Assembly: GCA_035605695.1 (NCBI GenBank)
Contig: DATNGZ010000050.1
Coordinates: 7,353-71,352, forward strand
DNA: 64,000 nucleotides
From: VRUE01 sp035605695
GTDB lineage: Bacteria; Actinomycetota; Thermoleophilia; Solirubrobacterales; 70-9
Direction: 5' to 3'
A program made the translations under genes and the position numbers. The notes under the pieces were generated by a model. That model was not told the DNA's origin. It saw only the letters and a program-made list of their open reading frames with translations, and did not search any database. Positions 7,975 through 15,796 of the stretch are shown one piece after another; the stretch's first letter is position 1; each line of letters opens with the position of its first letter.

Positions 7975-9287
7975 CGCAGCTCGGTCACGTTGCTCGCGTC
8001 GTCGCCCTCGGGCGCCGTCTCAACATCAAGCCCGAACAACTCGCGCAAGGCGCTGACATACAAGTAGGCCTCGTCGCTTCCAGCACTCCGCTTCATCCGC
8101 AGCGTCGGCTCGTGCAGGAGGCGCGAGGCGATCGCCTTCGCCATCGCGCTCAGCCGTTCGCGGTCCGCCTCGCCGAGGCTCTCCCAGCGGCCCTCGTTCT
8201 CGGCCAGAACCCGCCGCACGACCTCGTCGGCGCGCTCGCGCAGGGCGCTGATCGTCGGCACCACCTCGAGCGAGGCGAGCCAGCGCTCGAAGCGGTCCTG
8301 CTCCGCGTCGATGATGCGCTCCGCCCGCCGCGCCTCGGCCTCGCGGCCGCTGGCGTTGCGCTCGGCGATCTGCTGGACGTCGTCGATGTCGTGCAGGCTG
8401 ACGCCGGCGATCTCGCGGCAGGCAGGCTCGATATCGCGCGGCACGGCGATGTCGACCAGCAGCAGCGCCCGCCCCTCGCGGGTCCGCATCACCTGCTCGA
8501 GGTCGTCGCGCTCGATGATGTGGTGCGGGGAGTTGGTCGCCGAGACGACGATGTCGGCTTGCTCGAGCTGCTCGGGCAGCTCCTCGAAGCGCACCGCATT
8601 GCCCTCGAAGCGCTGGGCAAGGCCGATCGCGCGGTCGTAGTGGCGGTTGGCGACGAAAACGGTGGCGACGCCGCGCCGGACCAGGGCGCGGGCGACCAGC
8701 TCGGCGGTCTCGCCGGCGCCGATCACGAGCACGCGGCGATCGCCAAGGTCGCCGAGCGTGTGGCGCGCCAGCTCGACCGCGACCGAGGGGATCGAGACGT
8801 TCTTCTCGCTGATTCCAGTCTCGTCGCGGGCGCGGCCGCCGGCCGCGAGGGCACCGCGGAAGAGCCGGTTGAGGATCGGCCCGGTGCCGCCCTCGACCAG
8901 GGCCAGCTCGTAGGCCCGCTTGACCTGGCCCTGGATCTCGGCCTCGCCGACGATCATCGAGTCGAGCCCGGCGGTGACGCGGAAGAGGTGGCGGACGGCC
9001 TCGCCGGAGCGCAGCGAGTAGAGGTGGCCGAGCAGCTCGGTCGGGCGGATCTCGGCCTGGCGGGTGAGCACGCCGAGCGCGGTCGACTCGGCCTCGACCG
9101 GATCGGAGACGACGAGGTAGAGCTCGGTGCGGTTGCAGGTCGAGATCGCCGCGGCCTCATGGATGCCGGCAGCGCCGGTCAGCTCGCGCAGCGCCCCGAC
9201 CGCGCGGCCCTCGGTCAGCGAGAGTCGCTCGCGCAGATCGAGCGGCGCGGTCTTGTGGGAGACGCCGAGGGCGAGCAGCTCACTCAT
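7944..9287 (-). CDS. hemA: Glutamyl-tRNA reductase
   Basis: 447 residues from ATG 9285-9287 (MSELLALGVSHKTAPLDLRER), with GGAGG nine bases upstream. The catalytic-Cys segment AAISTCNRTELYLV, the tRNA/NADPH-domain motif VLVIGAGETAELVARAL and a C-terminal dimerisation helix are all present. It reduces Glu-tRNA to glutamate-1-semialdehyde, the first committed step of C5 heme synthesis. It overlaps ccmD by 8 bases. Its last seven residues (NPGRGST) and stop codon come from repeat A2, so the natural C-terminus appears to have been rewritten by the repeat. Confidence 0.96.
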   Translation of the reverse strand: MSELLALGVSHKTAPLDLRERLSLTEGRAVGALRELTGAAGIHEAAAISTCNRTELYLVVSDPVEAESTALGVLTRQAEIRPTELLGHLYSLRSGEAVRHLFRVTAGLDSMIVGEAEIQGQVKRAYELALVEGGTGPILNRLFRGALAAGGRARDETGISEKNVSIPSVAVELARHTLGDLGDRRVLVIGAGETAELVARALVRRGVATVFVANRHYDRAIGLAQRFEGNAVRFEELPEQLEQADIVVSATNSPHHIIERDDLEQVMRTREGRALLLVDIAVPRDIEPACREIAGVSLHDIDDVQQIAERNASGREAEARRAERIIDAEQDRFERWLASLEVVPTISALRERADEVVRRVLAENEGRWESLGEADRERLSAMAKAIASRLLHEPTLRMKRSAGSDEAYLYVSALRELFGLDVETAPEGDDASNVTELRRANPGRGST

Positions 9288-9558
9288 CAGATGCCGCCTC
9301 CTCTGCTCCCGTGAGGGCCAAGGAATCAGATATGGATTGGCCCTCACTCCCGCGTCCGGGGGCGGCTTGATCGCCTTGCGCGCGGTGCTCGGCGAATCCA
9401 GCCAACTCCCGAAGCTCCTTCTCCATCCGCTGCAGTTTGCTCGCCATGATCGCGACGTAGATCACGATCAGGGCGAGGAAGACGATGTAGGCGCCGGCGA
9501 CGTACTTGCCCGCCTCGTCGAGGGGCAGGGCCGGCGTTGCGCTCAACAGGACGATCAC
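9280..9558 (-). CDS. ccmD: CcmD-like small membrane subunit of the heme exporter
   Basis: 92 residues from a GTG at 9556-9558, immediately after the ccmC stop. There is one membrane segment (YVAGAYIVFLALIVIYVAIM), followed by a charged amphipathic helix (ASKLQRMEKELRELAGF), the layout of CcmD, and then a disordered tail longer than usual. CcmD binds CcmC and CcmE and releases holo-CcmE. The call rests mostly on topology and on its place between ccmC and hemA. Confidence 0.72.
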   Translation of the reverse strand: MIVLLSATPALPLDEAGKYVAGAYIVFLALIVIYVAIMASKLQRMEKELRELAGFAEHRAQGDQAAPGRGSEGQSISDSLALTGAEEAASDE

Positions 9559-10284
9559 CTAGCTCACCTCCGGCGCGATCCGCGAGGCGCCCGCTCCCGG
9601 CGCGGGCGCGTCGAGGGCGCGGCGCAGGCGCTTGAGCTGGCCCGAAGTGCTCTTCGCGGTCAGCTCGAGCTTGACCAGGGTCACCCAGAGCAGCGCCACC
9701 GCGGCGAGACAGACGAGGAAGGTGAACATCATTTCGCCCGGCAAGCCGCCGTTGGCGGTGCCGAAGGTGCGCGGGTGGACCAGGCTCTGCGCCATCCGCA
9801 CCGCCATGAAGTTGAGTGGCACGAAGGCGCCGGCGGTGACCGCGAATACAGAGGCGTAGCGCCCTTGGCGCTCGGGGTCCTCGATCGCGTAGCGGAAGGG
9901 GTAGTAGGTCGCGTACATCAGGAAGACGATTAGGAAGCTGACCAGGGTCGGCTCGTCCCAGACCCACCAGTGTCCCCAGGAGGCCTTGGCCCAGATCGAG
10001 CCGGTGATCAGGACGGCGACGCCGAAGATCACCGACATGTGGATCGCGACATACGAATAAGCGTCCCACTTGCGGTTGCCGCTGCGCAGGTGGAAGATCG
10101 CGAAGACGCCGCCGATGACGAACCCGATCAGCGCCGTGATCGCCAGCGGCACGTGCAGGTAGAAGATCTTCTGGATGAAGCCCTGGTCGGCGTCGAGCGG
10201 TGCGTAGAAGAAGACCAGCGAGAGGGCAGCCAGAATCGCGACGACGGTCGCGATCGAGAGTGGTCTCAGTCCTTTGCCGTACAT
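9559..10284 (-). CDS. ccmC: Heme handling protein CcmC (cytochrome c maturation)
   Basis: 241 residues with six hydrophobic segments and the tryptophan-rich WWD heme-binding motif WGHWWVWDEP. Candidate axial histidines are in FYLHVPLA and FGTANGG-adjacent SLVHPRTFG. CcmC presents heme to CcmE on the outer membrane face. It is followed with no gap by ccmD. The preceding gene ccmB ends 31 bases upstream of its start. Confidence 0.93.
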   Translation of the reverse strand: MYGKGLRPLSIATVVAILAALSLVFFYAPLDADQGFIQKIFYLHVPLAITALIGFVIGGVFAIFHLRSGNRKWDAYSYVAIHMSVIFGVAVLITGSIWAKASWGHWWVWDEPTLVSFLIVFLMYATYYPFRYAIEDPERQGRYASVFAVTAGAFVPLNFMAVRMAQSLVHPRTFGTANGGLPGEMMFTFLVCLAAVALLWVTLVKLELTAKSTSGQLKRLRRALDAPAPGAGASRIAPEVS

Positions 10285-10315
10285 GCGTTTCGGGCGGTGC
10301 GACGCGGCGTGCGTC

Positions 10316-10996
10316 TCAATCCTCCAAGAGGAAGTCGAAGACGGCGTAGCCGACCAGGAGGAAGATCAGATCGTATAGGGAGAGCACCGCCAGCCAGGTG
10401 CCGAAGCGGTGGTAACCGGGACCGCCCAGCGCCAGCAGCGGCTCGCTGGCGCCTGTGGCGGCGATCATCAACGGCACGACTAGGGGCAGCAGGACGAGCG
10501 GGCCAAGTAGGTCGCGGGCGCGCGAGTGGACCGCCATCGAGGAGATCAGGGTGCCGGTCGCGGCGATGCCGAGGTTGGCGAGGAGGAGGACGAGGGCGAG
10601 CGGCAACAGCGCCGCGGCCGAGCCGAGGAAGAAAAGGGCGAAGATCGGCACGACGACCAGCTCCAACACCATTAGGTAGACGAAGAGCGCCGTTGCCTTG
10701 GCGGCGAAGAGGGCGCTGCGGTCGATCGGGGCGAGGCGGATCGCGTCGAAGCCGCCCTCCTCGCGCTCGCTGACGAAGAGGCGGTTGACGCCGAGCAGGG
10801 CGGCGAAGAGCAGGGTCGCCCAGAGCACCCCGGAGGCGAGGCTGCCGGAGAGGCTGGTGCGGTCGAGGCCGAAGCGGAAGATGACGAAGGTAGTGGTGGC
10901 GAAGAGCGCCATCGCCGGCAGCGACTGCAGGGTGCGCAGCTCCGCCCGCAGGTCCTTGGCGAGGATCGTGGCAAAGGCGATGCGGGAGGGCGTCAT
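10316..10996 (-). CDS. ccmB: Heme exporter permease CcmB
   Basis: 226 residues starting MTPSRIAFATILAKDLRAELRT, a CcmB-type N-terminus. Six hydrophobic segments follow, with the conserved SEREEGGFDAIRLAPIDRS cytoplasmic loop. It is the membrane partner of the CcmA ATPase in the CcmABCD complex. The start has a strong Shine-Dalgarno (GGGGGAGCG). A palindromic element separates it from ccmA. Confidence 0.93.
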   Translation of the reverse strand: MTPSRIAFATILAKDLRAELRTLQSLPAMALFATTTFVIFRFGLDRTSLSGSLASGVLWATLLFAALLGVNRLFVSEREEGGFDAIRLAPIDRSALFAAKATALFVYLMVLELVVVPIFALFFLGSAAALLPLALVLLLANLGIAATGTLISSMAVHSRARDLLGPLVLLPLVVPLMIAATGASEPLLALGGPGYHRFGTWLAVLSLYDLIFLLVGYAVFDFLLED

Positions 10997-11004
10997 CGCT
11001 CCCC

Positions 11005-11053
11005 CTTCCGGTGCGCTTTATGTACCCGTGGGGTCCAAAAGGACCACCGGAAG
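11005..11053. repeat. Small palindromic element between ccmA and ccmB
   Basis: Outer arms CTTCCGGT (11005-11012) and ACCGGAAG (11046-11053) enclose an inner hairpin GGTCC-AAAA-GGACC (11032-11045). The element fills the gap between the ccmA stop (11055) and the ccmB Shine-Dalgarno, and may set relative expression of the two genes. Confidence 0.5.
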
Positions 11054-11054
11054 C

Positions 11055-11723
11055 TCATCGGAACGCTCCCTTGCCGCCGGCCTCGAGCCGCAGCACTTGG
11101 TCGGCCTCGGCTTCGAAGCGCTCGGGGTCGTGGCTGACGATGACCCGGGTGCGGCCCTCACTGGGGCCGATCAGCGCCCGCGCCAGCTCGCGCCCCGCGG
11201 CGTCGAGGTTGGAGTCGGGCTCGTCGAGCAGCAGCAGCTCGGGCCGGTGCAGGACGCAGCGGGCGATCGCCAGGCGCTGTCGCATTCCGGCCGAGAGCTC
11301 GGCGACGCGTCCCTCGGCGCGGCGCTCCATGCCGACCGCGGCGAGCAGCTCGTCGATCCGCGCCTCGCCGTCCGCGCCGCGCATGCCGTGCAGGCGGGCG
11401 TGGAAGCGCAGGTTCTCGCGGCCGCTGAGGTCGCGGTAGAGCAGTGGCTCGTGGCCGAGGAAGCCGATCCGGCCGCGCAACTTCCAGGTCTCGGCGGGGA
11501 TCGAGCAACCCAGCGCCCGCACCTCGCCGCCGCTTGGTCGGAGCAGGGTCGCGAGGATCCGCAGCAGCGTCGTCTTGCCCGCCCCGTTCGGTCCCAGTAC
11601 CAGCAGCGTCTCACCGCGCGCGAGCTCGAAGCCGATCCCGTCGAGGGCGGTCCGTTCGCCGTAGTCGCGGCGCAGCCCGGCGAGGCTGAGCGCCGGTTCG
11701 TCTGTCGCCTGGCCGGGCTCCAC
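11055..11723 (-). CDS. ccmA: Heme exporter ATP-binding protein CcmA
   Basis: 222 residues with Walker A LVLGPNGAGKTTLLR, the ABC signature ELSAGMRQRLAIAR (LSAGM in place of LSGGQ, common in CcmA), Walker B LLLLDEPDSNLD and the switch His in VIVSHD. It powers release of holo-CcmE from CcmC. It is the first gene of the ccmABCD-hemA-hemC-cobA/hemD run, so the promoter should lie in 11724-11884, which contains palindromic element E1. Confidence 0.93.
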   Translation of the reverse strand: MEPGQATDEPALSLAGLRRDYGERTALDGIGFELARGETLLVLGPNGAGKTTLLRILATLLRPSGGEVRALGCSIPAETWKLRGRIGFLGHEPLLYRDLSGRENLRFHARLHGMRGADGEARIDELLAAVGMERRAEGRVAELSAGMRQRLAIARCVLHRPELLLLDEPDSNLDAAGRELARALIGPSEGRTRVIVSHDPERFEAEADQVLRLEAGGKGAFR

Positions 11724-11806
11724 TGCGGGGATTGTGAAGGTCCGAGGGGGCTCGGGGCGGGGCCCCCGGCCCGGCGGCGAGGATCGAGATCGCCCTCCCC
11801 CTGCGG

Positions 11807-11851
11807 TGACTTCGTGTTTCTTCGCCTATACCGCGACTAAACACGAAGTCA
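11807..11851. repeat. Palindromic element E1 in the ccmA / methyltransferase divergent gap
   Basis: Arms of 13 bases (TGACTTCGTGTTT and its complement AAACACGAAGTCA) enclose a 19-base loop with CTATACCGCG. The loop length and CTATAC core recur in the element at 32098. It occupies the centre of the only intergenic space (11724-11884) upstream of the ccm-hem block. Confidence 0.65.
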
Positions 11852-11884
11852 GCACCAGTCTGCTCGCGGTACGCTTTGAGTTTC

Positions 11885-12619
11885 ATGAGCGATCACGCCC
11901 CCCTGCTGAACGAGGTCGACACCTATGGGCCGGCCTATATGCGCGTCGCCGATCAGCTTGGCCGCTACGAGGGCAACGAGGAGGAGGCGCCGCTGGCGAT
12001 TGACCTGCTCGGGCTCTCCGAAGGCGACCGGGTGCTCGACGCCGGCTGCGGCCTCGGTCGCTTCGTCGCCGCCCTCGCCGAGCACGGCATCGACGCGGTC
12101 GGGGTCGACATCTCCGAGATCGCGATCGCCGAGGCCAAGCGCGTCTACCCGGGGCCGATCTACTACGTCGCCGACCTGATGCAGCCGCTGCCGCCGGAGC
12201 TGCGTGGCTTCGACGGCCTGGTCAGCCTCTCCTCGAGCTTCGGCTTTGGCGAGACGGTGGCCGAGGATGAAGCGATGCTGCGCGCCTACCACGACGCGCT
12301 GCGGCCAGGAGGAAAAATGGCGATGGAGCTCTCTGACCTCGAGCGCTCGCGTCACCGGCTCAAAACCGACATCGGCGTGGTCGAGCGCGAGACCAACGGC
12401 GTCAAAGAAACGCTCGACGTCAACTTCTCGACCGGGATGCTGCACGTCCACTACGTCTATGGCGACGACGTGGTCGACTCGCGGATCCGCATGTACGAGG
12501 CCGACGACCTCCAGCGCATGTCCGAAGCCGCTGGCTTCAGCGAGGTCGAGCGCTACGGAAACTTCGCCGGCGGTCCGAAGCGTCCCGAGGACCGCCTGGT
12601 GCTCGTCGCAACGGCATGA
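11885..12619 (+). CDS. Class I SAM-dependent methyltransferase
   Basis: 244 residues. The SAM-binding motif is VLDAGCGLGRFVAAL (about residues 50-64). It is followed by the acidic loop GVDISEIAI and motif GFDGLVSLSSSFGFG, then LRPGGKMAMEL. The C-terminal half is a small-molecule-type substrate domain. The stop overlaps the start of an ATP-grasp ligase by 4 bases (ATGA), so the two proteins are made together and probably modify the same small molecule. A hexamer TACGCT lies about 10 bases before the ATG, hinting at a very short or absent leader. The substrate is unknown. Confidence 0.82.
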   Translation: MSDHAPLLNEVDTYGPAYMRVADQLGRYEGNEEEAPLAIDLLGLSEGDRVLDAGCGLGRFVAALAEHGIDAVGVDISEIAIAEAKRVYPGPIYYVADLMQPLPPELRGFDGLVSLSSSFGFGETVAEDEAMLRAYHDALRPGGKMAMELSDLERSRHRLKTDIGVVERETNGVKETLDVNFSTGMLHVHYVYGDDVVDSRIRMYEADDLQRMSEAAGFSEVERYGNFAGGPKRPEDRLVLVATA

Positions 12620-13878
12620 CCGTGCACGGCGCAGCGGTCGTGGTCGACGCCTACTCGACCGGGGCGCGGCTGGCGCCGCGCTTTGCCGCAGCCGGGTTGC
12701 CGGTGGTCCACGTGCAGAGCAGCCCGCGACTGCCCGAGTTCTACTCGCGCGCTTTTCGCGACGGCGATTTCGTCGAGAACGTCGTCCATGAAGGTGACTT
12801 GGAGGCGACCGCGGTGCGGCTCGCCGCTCACGACCCGGCCTTCGTCGTCGTCGGCGCCGAGCCCGGGGTGCCGCTAGCCGACGCGCTCAGCGAGCGGCTT
12901 GGGCTGCCCTCCAACGGCAGTGCCCAGAGCGCGGCGCGGCGCGACAAGAACGCGATGTCGGAAGCGCTGCGCCGGGCCGGCCTGCGCACGGCCGAGGCGC
13001 TGAAGACCGCCGACGCGGCCGAGGCGGTCGCCTGGGCGGCGGCGCGCGGCGGCGCCCCCGTCGTGGTCAAACCGCTCGACAGCGCCGGCACCGACGGGGT
13101 CAGCATCGGCAAGGACGCCACCGCGATCGAGGCCGCCTTCGCCGCCAACCTCGGCCGACCCAACGCCCTGCAGGGCGCCAACGAAGAGTTGCTCGTCCAG
13201 GAGCTGCTGCAGGGCACCCAGCTCTTCGTCAACTCGATCAGCTGGGACGGGGTCCACCACGTCTCCGAGGTCTGGCGCGACAACAAGCTGCGCGTCGGCG
13301 CCAACTTCATCTACGACTACGAGGAGCTGCTGCCGCGCCACGGCGAGCAGCAGGACCAGGTAGTCCCCTATGTCGAATCGGTCCTTGACGCGCTCGGCAT
13401 CCGCTTCGGCCCGGCCCACACCGAGGTGATGCTGACCGCGACCGGGCCGGTGTTGGTCGAGTCGGGGGCGCGGATGCACGGCTCGGTACCGGACGAGATC
13501 GTCGACCGCTGCACCCCCAGCCACCAGACCCTGACCGCCGAGGCGTACCTCGACCCGCACTCAGTCCCGCGCCGCGCCGAGCAGCCTTACGAGCTGGCGG
13601 CCGGCGCCTACTGCGTGATGCTGATCTCCCAGCACGAAGGCCGGATCGTCTCCGACGCCGGAATGCGCGAGATCGAAGCGCTGCCTTCATTCGCCGGCAC
13701 GATCTCAATGCTCGGCCCAGGCGACCAGCTCAAAAAGACGATCGACCTCTTCTCCTGCCCCGGGATCATCTATCTAGTCGACCCGGACCGAGCTCGACTC
13801 AAAGCTGACTATGACCGCATCCGAGAGCTAGACGCAGCTGGCTCCGTTTTCGAGCTTGAGCAGCTAGTCGCTTCGTGA
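12616..13878 (+). CDS. ATP-grasp carboxylate-amine ligase family protein
   Basis: 420 residues. The ATP-grasp core shows VVVKPLDSAGTDGVSIGKD (nucleotide-binding lid), LLVQELLQGTQLFVNSIS and the metal-binding HTEVMLTATGPVLVESGARMHG region. The N-terminal 100 residues form a pre-ATP-grasp domain (VVVDAYSTGARLAPRF). Relatives ligate amino acids or dipeptides (BacD or dapdiamide type). It is fused in translation to the upstream methyltransferase. The stop codon abuts palindromic repeat A3. Confidence 0.82.
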   Translation: MTVHGAAVVVDAYSTGARLAPRFAAAGLPVVHVQSSPRLPEFYSRAFRDGDFVENVVHEGDLEATAVRLAAHDPAFVVVGAEPGVPLADALSERLGLPSNGSAQSAARRDKNAMSEALRRAGLRTAEALKTADAAEAVAWAAARGGAPVVVKPLDSAGTDGVSIGKDATAIEAAFAANLGRPNALQGANEELLVQELLQGTQLFVNSISWDGVHHVSEVWRDNKLRVGANFIYDYEELLPRHGEQQDQVVPYVESVLDALGIRFGPAHTEVMLTATGPVLVESGARMHGSVPDEIVDRCTPSHQTLTAEAYLDPHSVPRRAEQPYELAAGAYCVMLISQHEGRIVSDAGMREIEALPSFAGTISMLGPGDQLKKTIDLFSCPGIIYLVDPDRARLKADYDRIRELDAAGSVFELEQLVAS

Positions 13879-13879
13879 G

Positions 13880-13986
13880 GGGCCGGTCCCGGTAGGGGTG
13901 GAACGTTTTGTACTTTTTCGGCGCAACCTTGTGGCGTCAGCAGGCGACTCTCCACCGAAAAGTGGAACCCCTACCGGGACCGGCCC
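13880..13986. repeat. Palindromic repeat A3 (family A) between convergent genes
   Basis: Arms of about 20 bases (GGGCCGGTCCCGGTAGGGGT and complement) enclose the family core CGTTTTGTACTTTTTCGG, GGCGTCAGCAGG and CCGAAAAGTGG. This copy lacks the TTAA seen in A1, A2 and A4. The right arm supplies the TAG stop codon of the aldehyde dehydrogenase. The left arm starts 1 base after the ATP-grasp stop. Confidence 0.88.
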
Positions 13987-15572
13987 TTACCCAGCGTTCG
14001 GCGCCCAATCTTGAGCAACGGCCCGGCCCCGTCCCGAAGCGCCTTGGTCCGCACCGCCCCCTTGCCGTAGAGCAACTTCGCGGACGCCTGCACCGCTTCG
14101 CCGAGGGTGCGGTCGTAGGGGTGCCACCAGAAGTCGCGGGTCAGGCCCGGCTCCCAGGCGTTCATCTTCACGTTGACGCACTCGTAGAAGCCGAATTTGG
14201 AGTGCGAGCGGCCGACGCCGGAGTCCTTGACCCCGCCCCAGGCGCACTGGCAGGCGCCGTGGCTGAAGGAGTGGTCGTTGATCCAGACCATGCCCGACTC
14301 GATCCGCCGCGCGATCCGCTCGCCCTTCTGGCGGTCCTTTGTCCAGACCGAGGCGCCGAGGCCGAACTCGGAGTCGTTGGCGAGGTCGATCGCCTCCTGC
14401 TCGGAGTCGACGACGACGATCGGCAGCACCGGGCCGAAGATCTCCTCTCTCATGATCCGCATCGCGTGGGTGACGCCGGTGAGGACCGTAGGGGCGACGA
14501 ACTTGCCGGGCAGGCCGGGGACGTCGGTTGGGCCGCCGCAGAGCTTGGTCGCGCCGGAGGCCTCGGCGTCGGCGATCAGGTCGACGACGATCTCGTACTG
14601 GCCGTCGGAGGTCATTGGGCCGATCTCGGTCTCCCACTGGATCGGGTCGCCGAGGCGCAACCGCTCGGCCTCGCGGGCGACGCCGGCGGTGAACTCGTCG
14701 GCGACCTCGCGCATGACGTAGACGCGCTCGATCCCCGAGCAGGTCTGGCCGGCATTGGCGAAGCCGCCCCAGACGGCGCCGGAGATCGCGTTGGGCAGGT
14801 CGGCGTCGGCGCAGACGATCATCGGGTCCTTGCCGCCGAGCTCCAGGACCGAGCCCTTCAGGCGCGTTGCACAGACCTCGCCGACCTTGCGACCGACCTC
14901 GACCGAGCCGGTGAAGAAGACCTTGCCGACACTCGACTTGGCCAGCGCGTCGCCGACCGCGCCGCCGCCGTGGACGACACGGATCAGACCCTCGGGGAGG
15001 CCGCCCTTCTCGAAGACGCGACGGATCGCCTCGCCCAGCAGCGGGGTCAGGCTGGCCGGCTTGAGCACGACGCCGTTGCCCGCCATCAGCGCGATCGCGA
15101 CCTCGCCGAAGGGGATCGACCAGGGGTAGTTCCAGGGCGCGATGACGCCGACCACGCCGATCGGCTCGTAGGAGAAGTGACTTTTCTTGGTCAGCAGGAA
15201 GGACTGGGTCATGCGCACCTTCTCGTCGGCCAGGATCTTCGGGCCGGCCTTGGCGCACCAGTGCAGGGCATCGACCGTCGGCAATAGCTCCATCGTGTAG
15301 GCCTCGGCGCGCGGCTTGCCCTGCTCCTGGACCAGCAGCTCGGCGATCTCGTCGATGTCGTCGAGCAGCGCGTCGGCGGCGCGGCGCATGTAGGCAGCGC
15401 GGGCCTTCAGCGGCAGCTCGGCCCAGGCTGGCTGGATGCGGGCTACGTCGTCAACTACTGCCTGGACTTCGTCCGGCGTGATCGTGGCGACGGAGCCGAC
15501 AAGCTCGCCCGTGGCGGGGTTAAACGACTCGAGGGTGGACCGGACAGTTTGGCTCTGCGTTGCGCTCTCCAT
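13971..15572 (-). CDS. NAD(P)-dependent aldehyde dehydrogenase (succinate-semialdehyde type)
   Basis: 533 residues. Motifs include VIAPWNYPWSIPF, the cofactor region LKPASLTP, FTGSVEVGRKV, the general-base Glu in VLELGGKDPMIV and the nucleophile Cys in NAGQTCSG. EEIFGPVLPIV and the C-terminal GVGRSHSKFGFYE are also family landmarks. The substrate cannot be read from sequence. The last residues GRSR and the TAG stop lie in repeat A3. It is transcribed away from rarA. Confidence 0.9.
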   Translation of the reverse strand: MESATQSQTVRSTLESFNPATGELVGSVATITPDEVQAVVDDVARIQPAWAELPLKARAAYMRRAADALLDDIDEIAELLVQEQGKPRAEAYTMELLPTVDALHWCAKAGPKILADEKVRMTQSFLLTKKSHFSYEPIGVVGVIAPWNYPWSIPFGEVAIALMAGNGVVLKPASLTPLLGEAIRRVFEKGGLPEGLIRVVHGGGAVGDALAKSSVGKVFFTGSVEVGRKVGEVCATRLKGSVLELGGKDPMIVCADADLPNAISGAVWGGFANAGQTCSGIERVYVMREVADEFTAGVAREAERLRLGDPIQWETEIGPMTSDGQYEIVVDLIADAEASGATKLCGGPTDVPGLPGKFVAPTVLTGVTHAMRIMREEIFGPVLPIVVVDSEQEAIDLANDSEFGLGASVWTKDRQKGERIARRIESGMVWINDHSFSHGACQCAWGGVKDSGVGRSHSKFGFYECVNVKMNAWEPGLTRDFWWHPYDRTLGEAVQASAKLLYGKGAVRTKALRDGAGPLLKIGRRTLGKGRSR

Positions 15573-15597
15573 TGGTCGATTGTAGGTGGTGTGGGGG

Positions 15598-15725
15598 GGA
15601 GCCGGGGGGAGGTCTCGGGGGAGCCTGTGTTCGCTTCGCTCACCAATAGCGAGCCGCTTCGCGGCTGATGGTCACCTTGCCGGGGGCCGCTTCGCGAGGC
15701 TCCCCCGAGACCTCCCCCCGGCTCC
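15598..15725. repeat. Palindromic element C1 with perfect 28-bp arms between aldehyde dehydrogenase and rarA
   Basis: Arms 15598-15625 and 15698-15725 are exactly complementary (for example GGGGGGAGGTCTCGGGGG and CCCCCGAGACCTCCCCCC). They enclose 72 bases. The interior contains CGCTCACCAATAGC and TCGCGGCTGATGG, which partly match the interior of element C2 (29822) read on the minus strand. It sits in the divergent promoter gap 15573-15796. Confidence 0.75.
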
Positions 15726-15796
15726 TGCCTACGCGGCCGTTTCTTCCAGCTTGTGATTCGGGACGCCCGCTGGCTCCGTGGTCATACTCAGCCGCA

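Noticed and set aside
7839..9314. 491-codon open frame on the plus strand over hemA
   Set aside because: Antisense to hemA, with no recognisable domain; its length comes from the lack of stops in GC-rich DNA.
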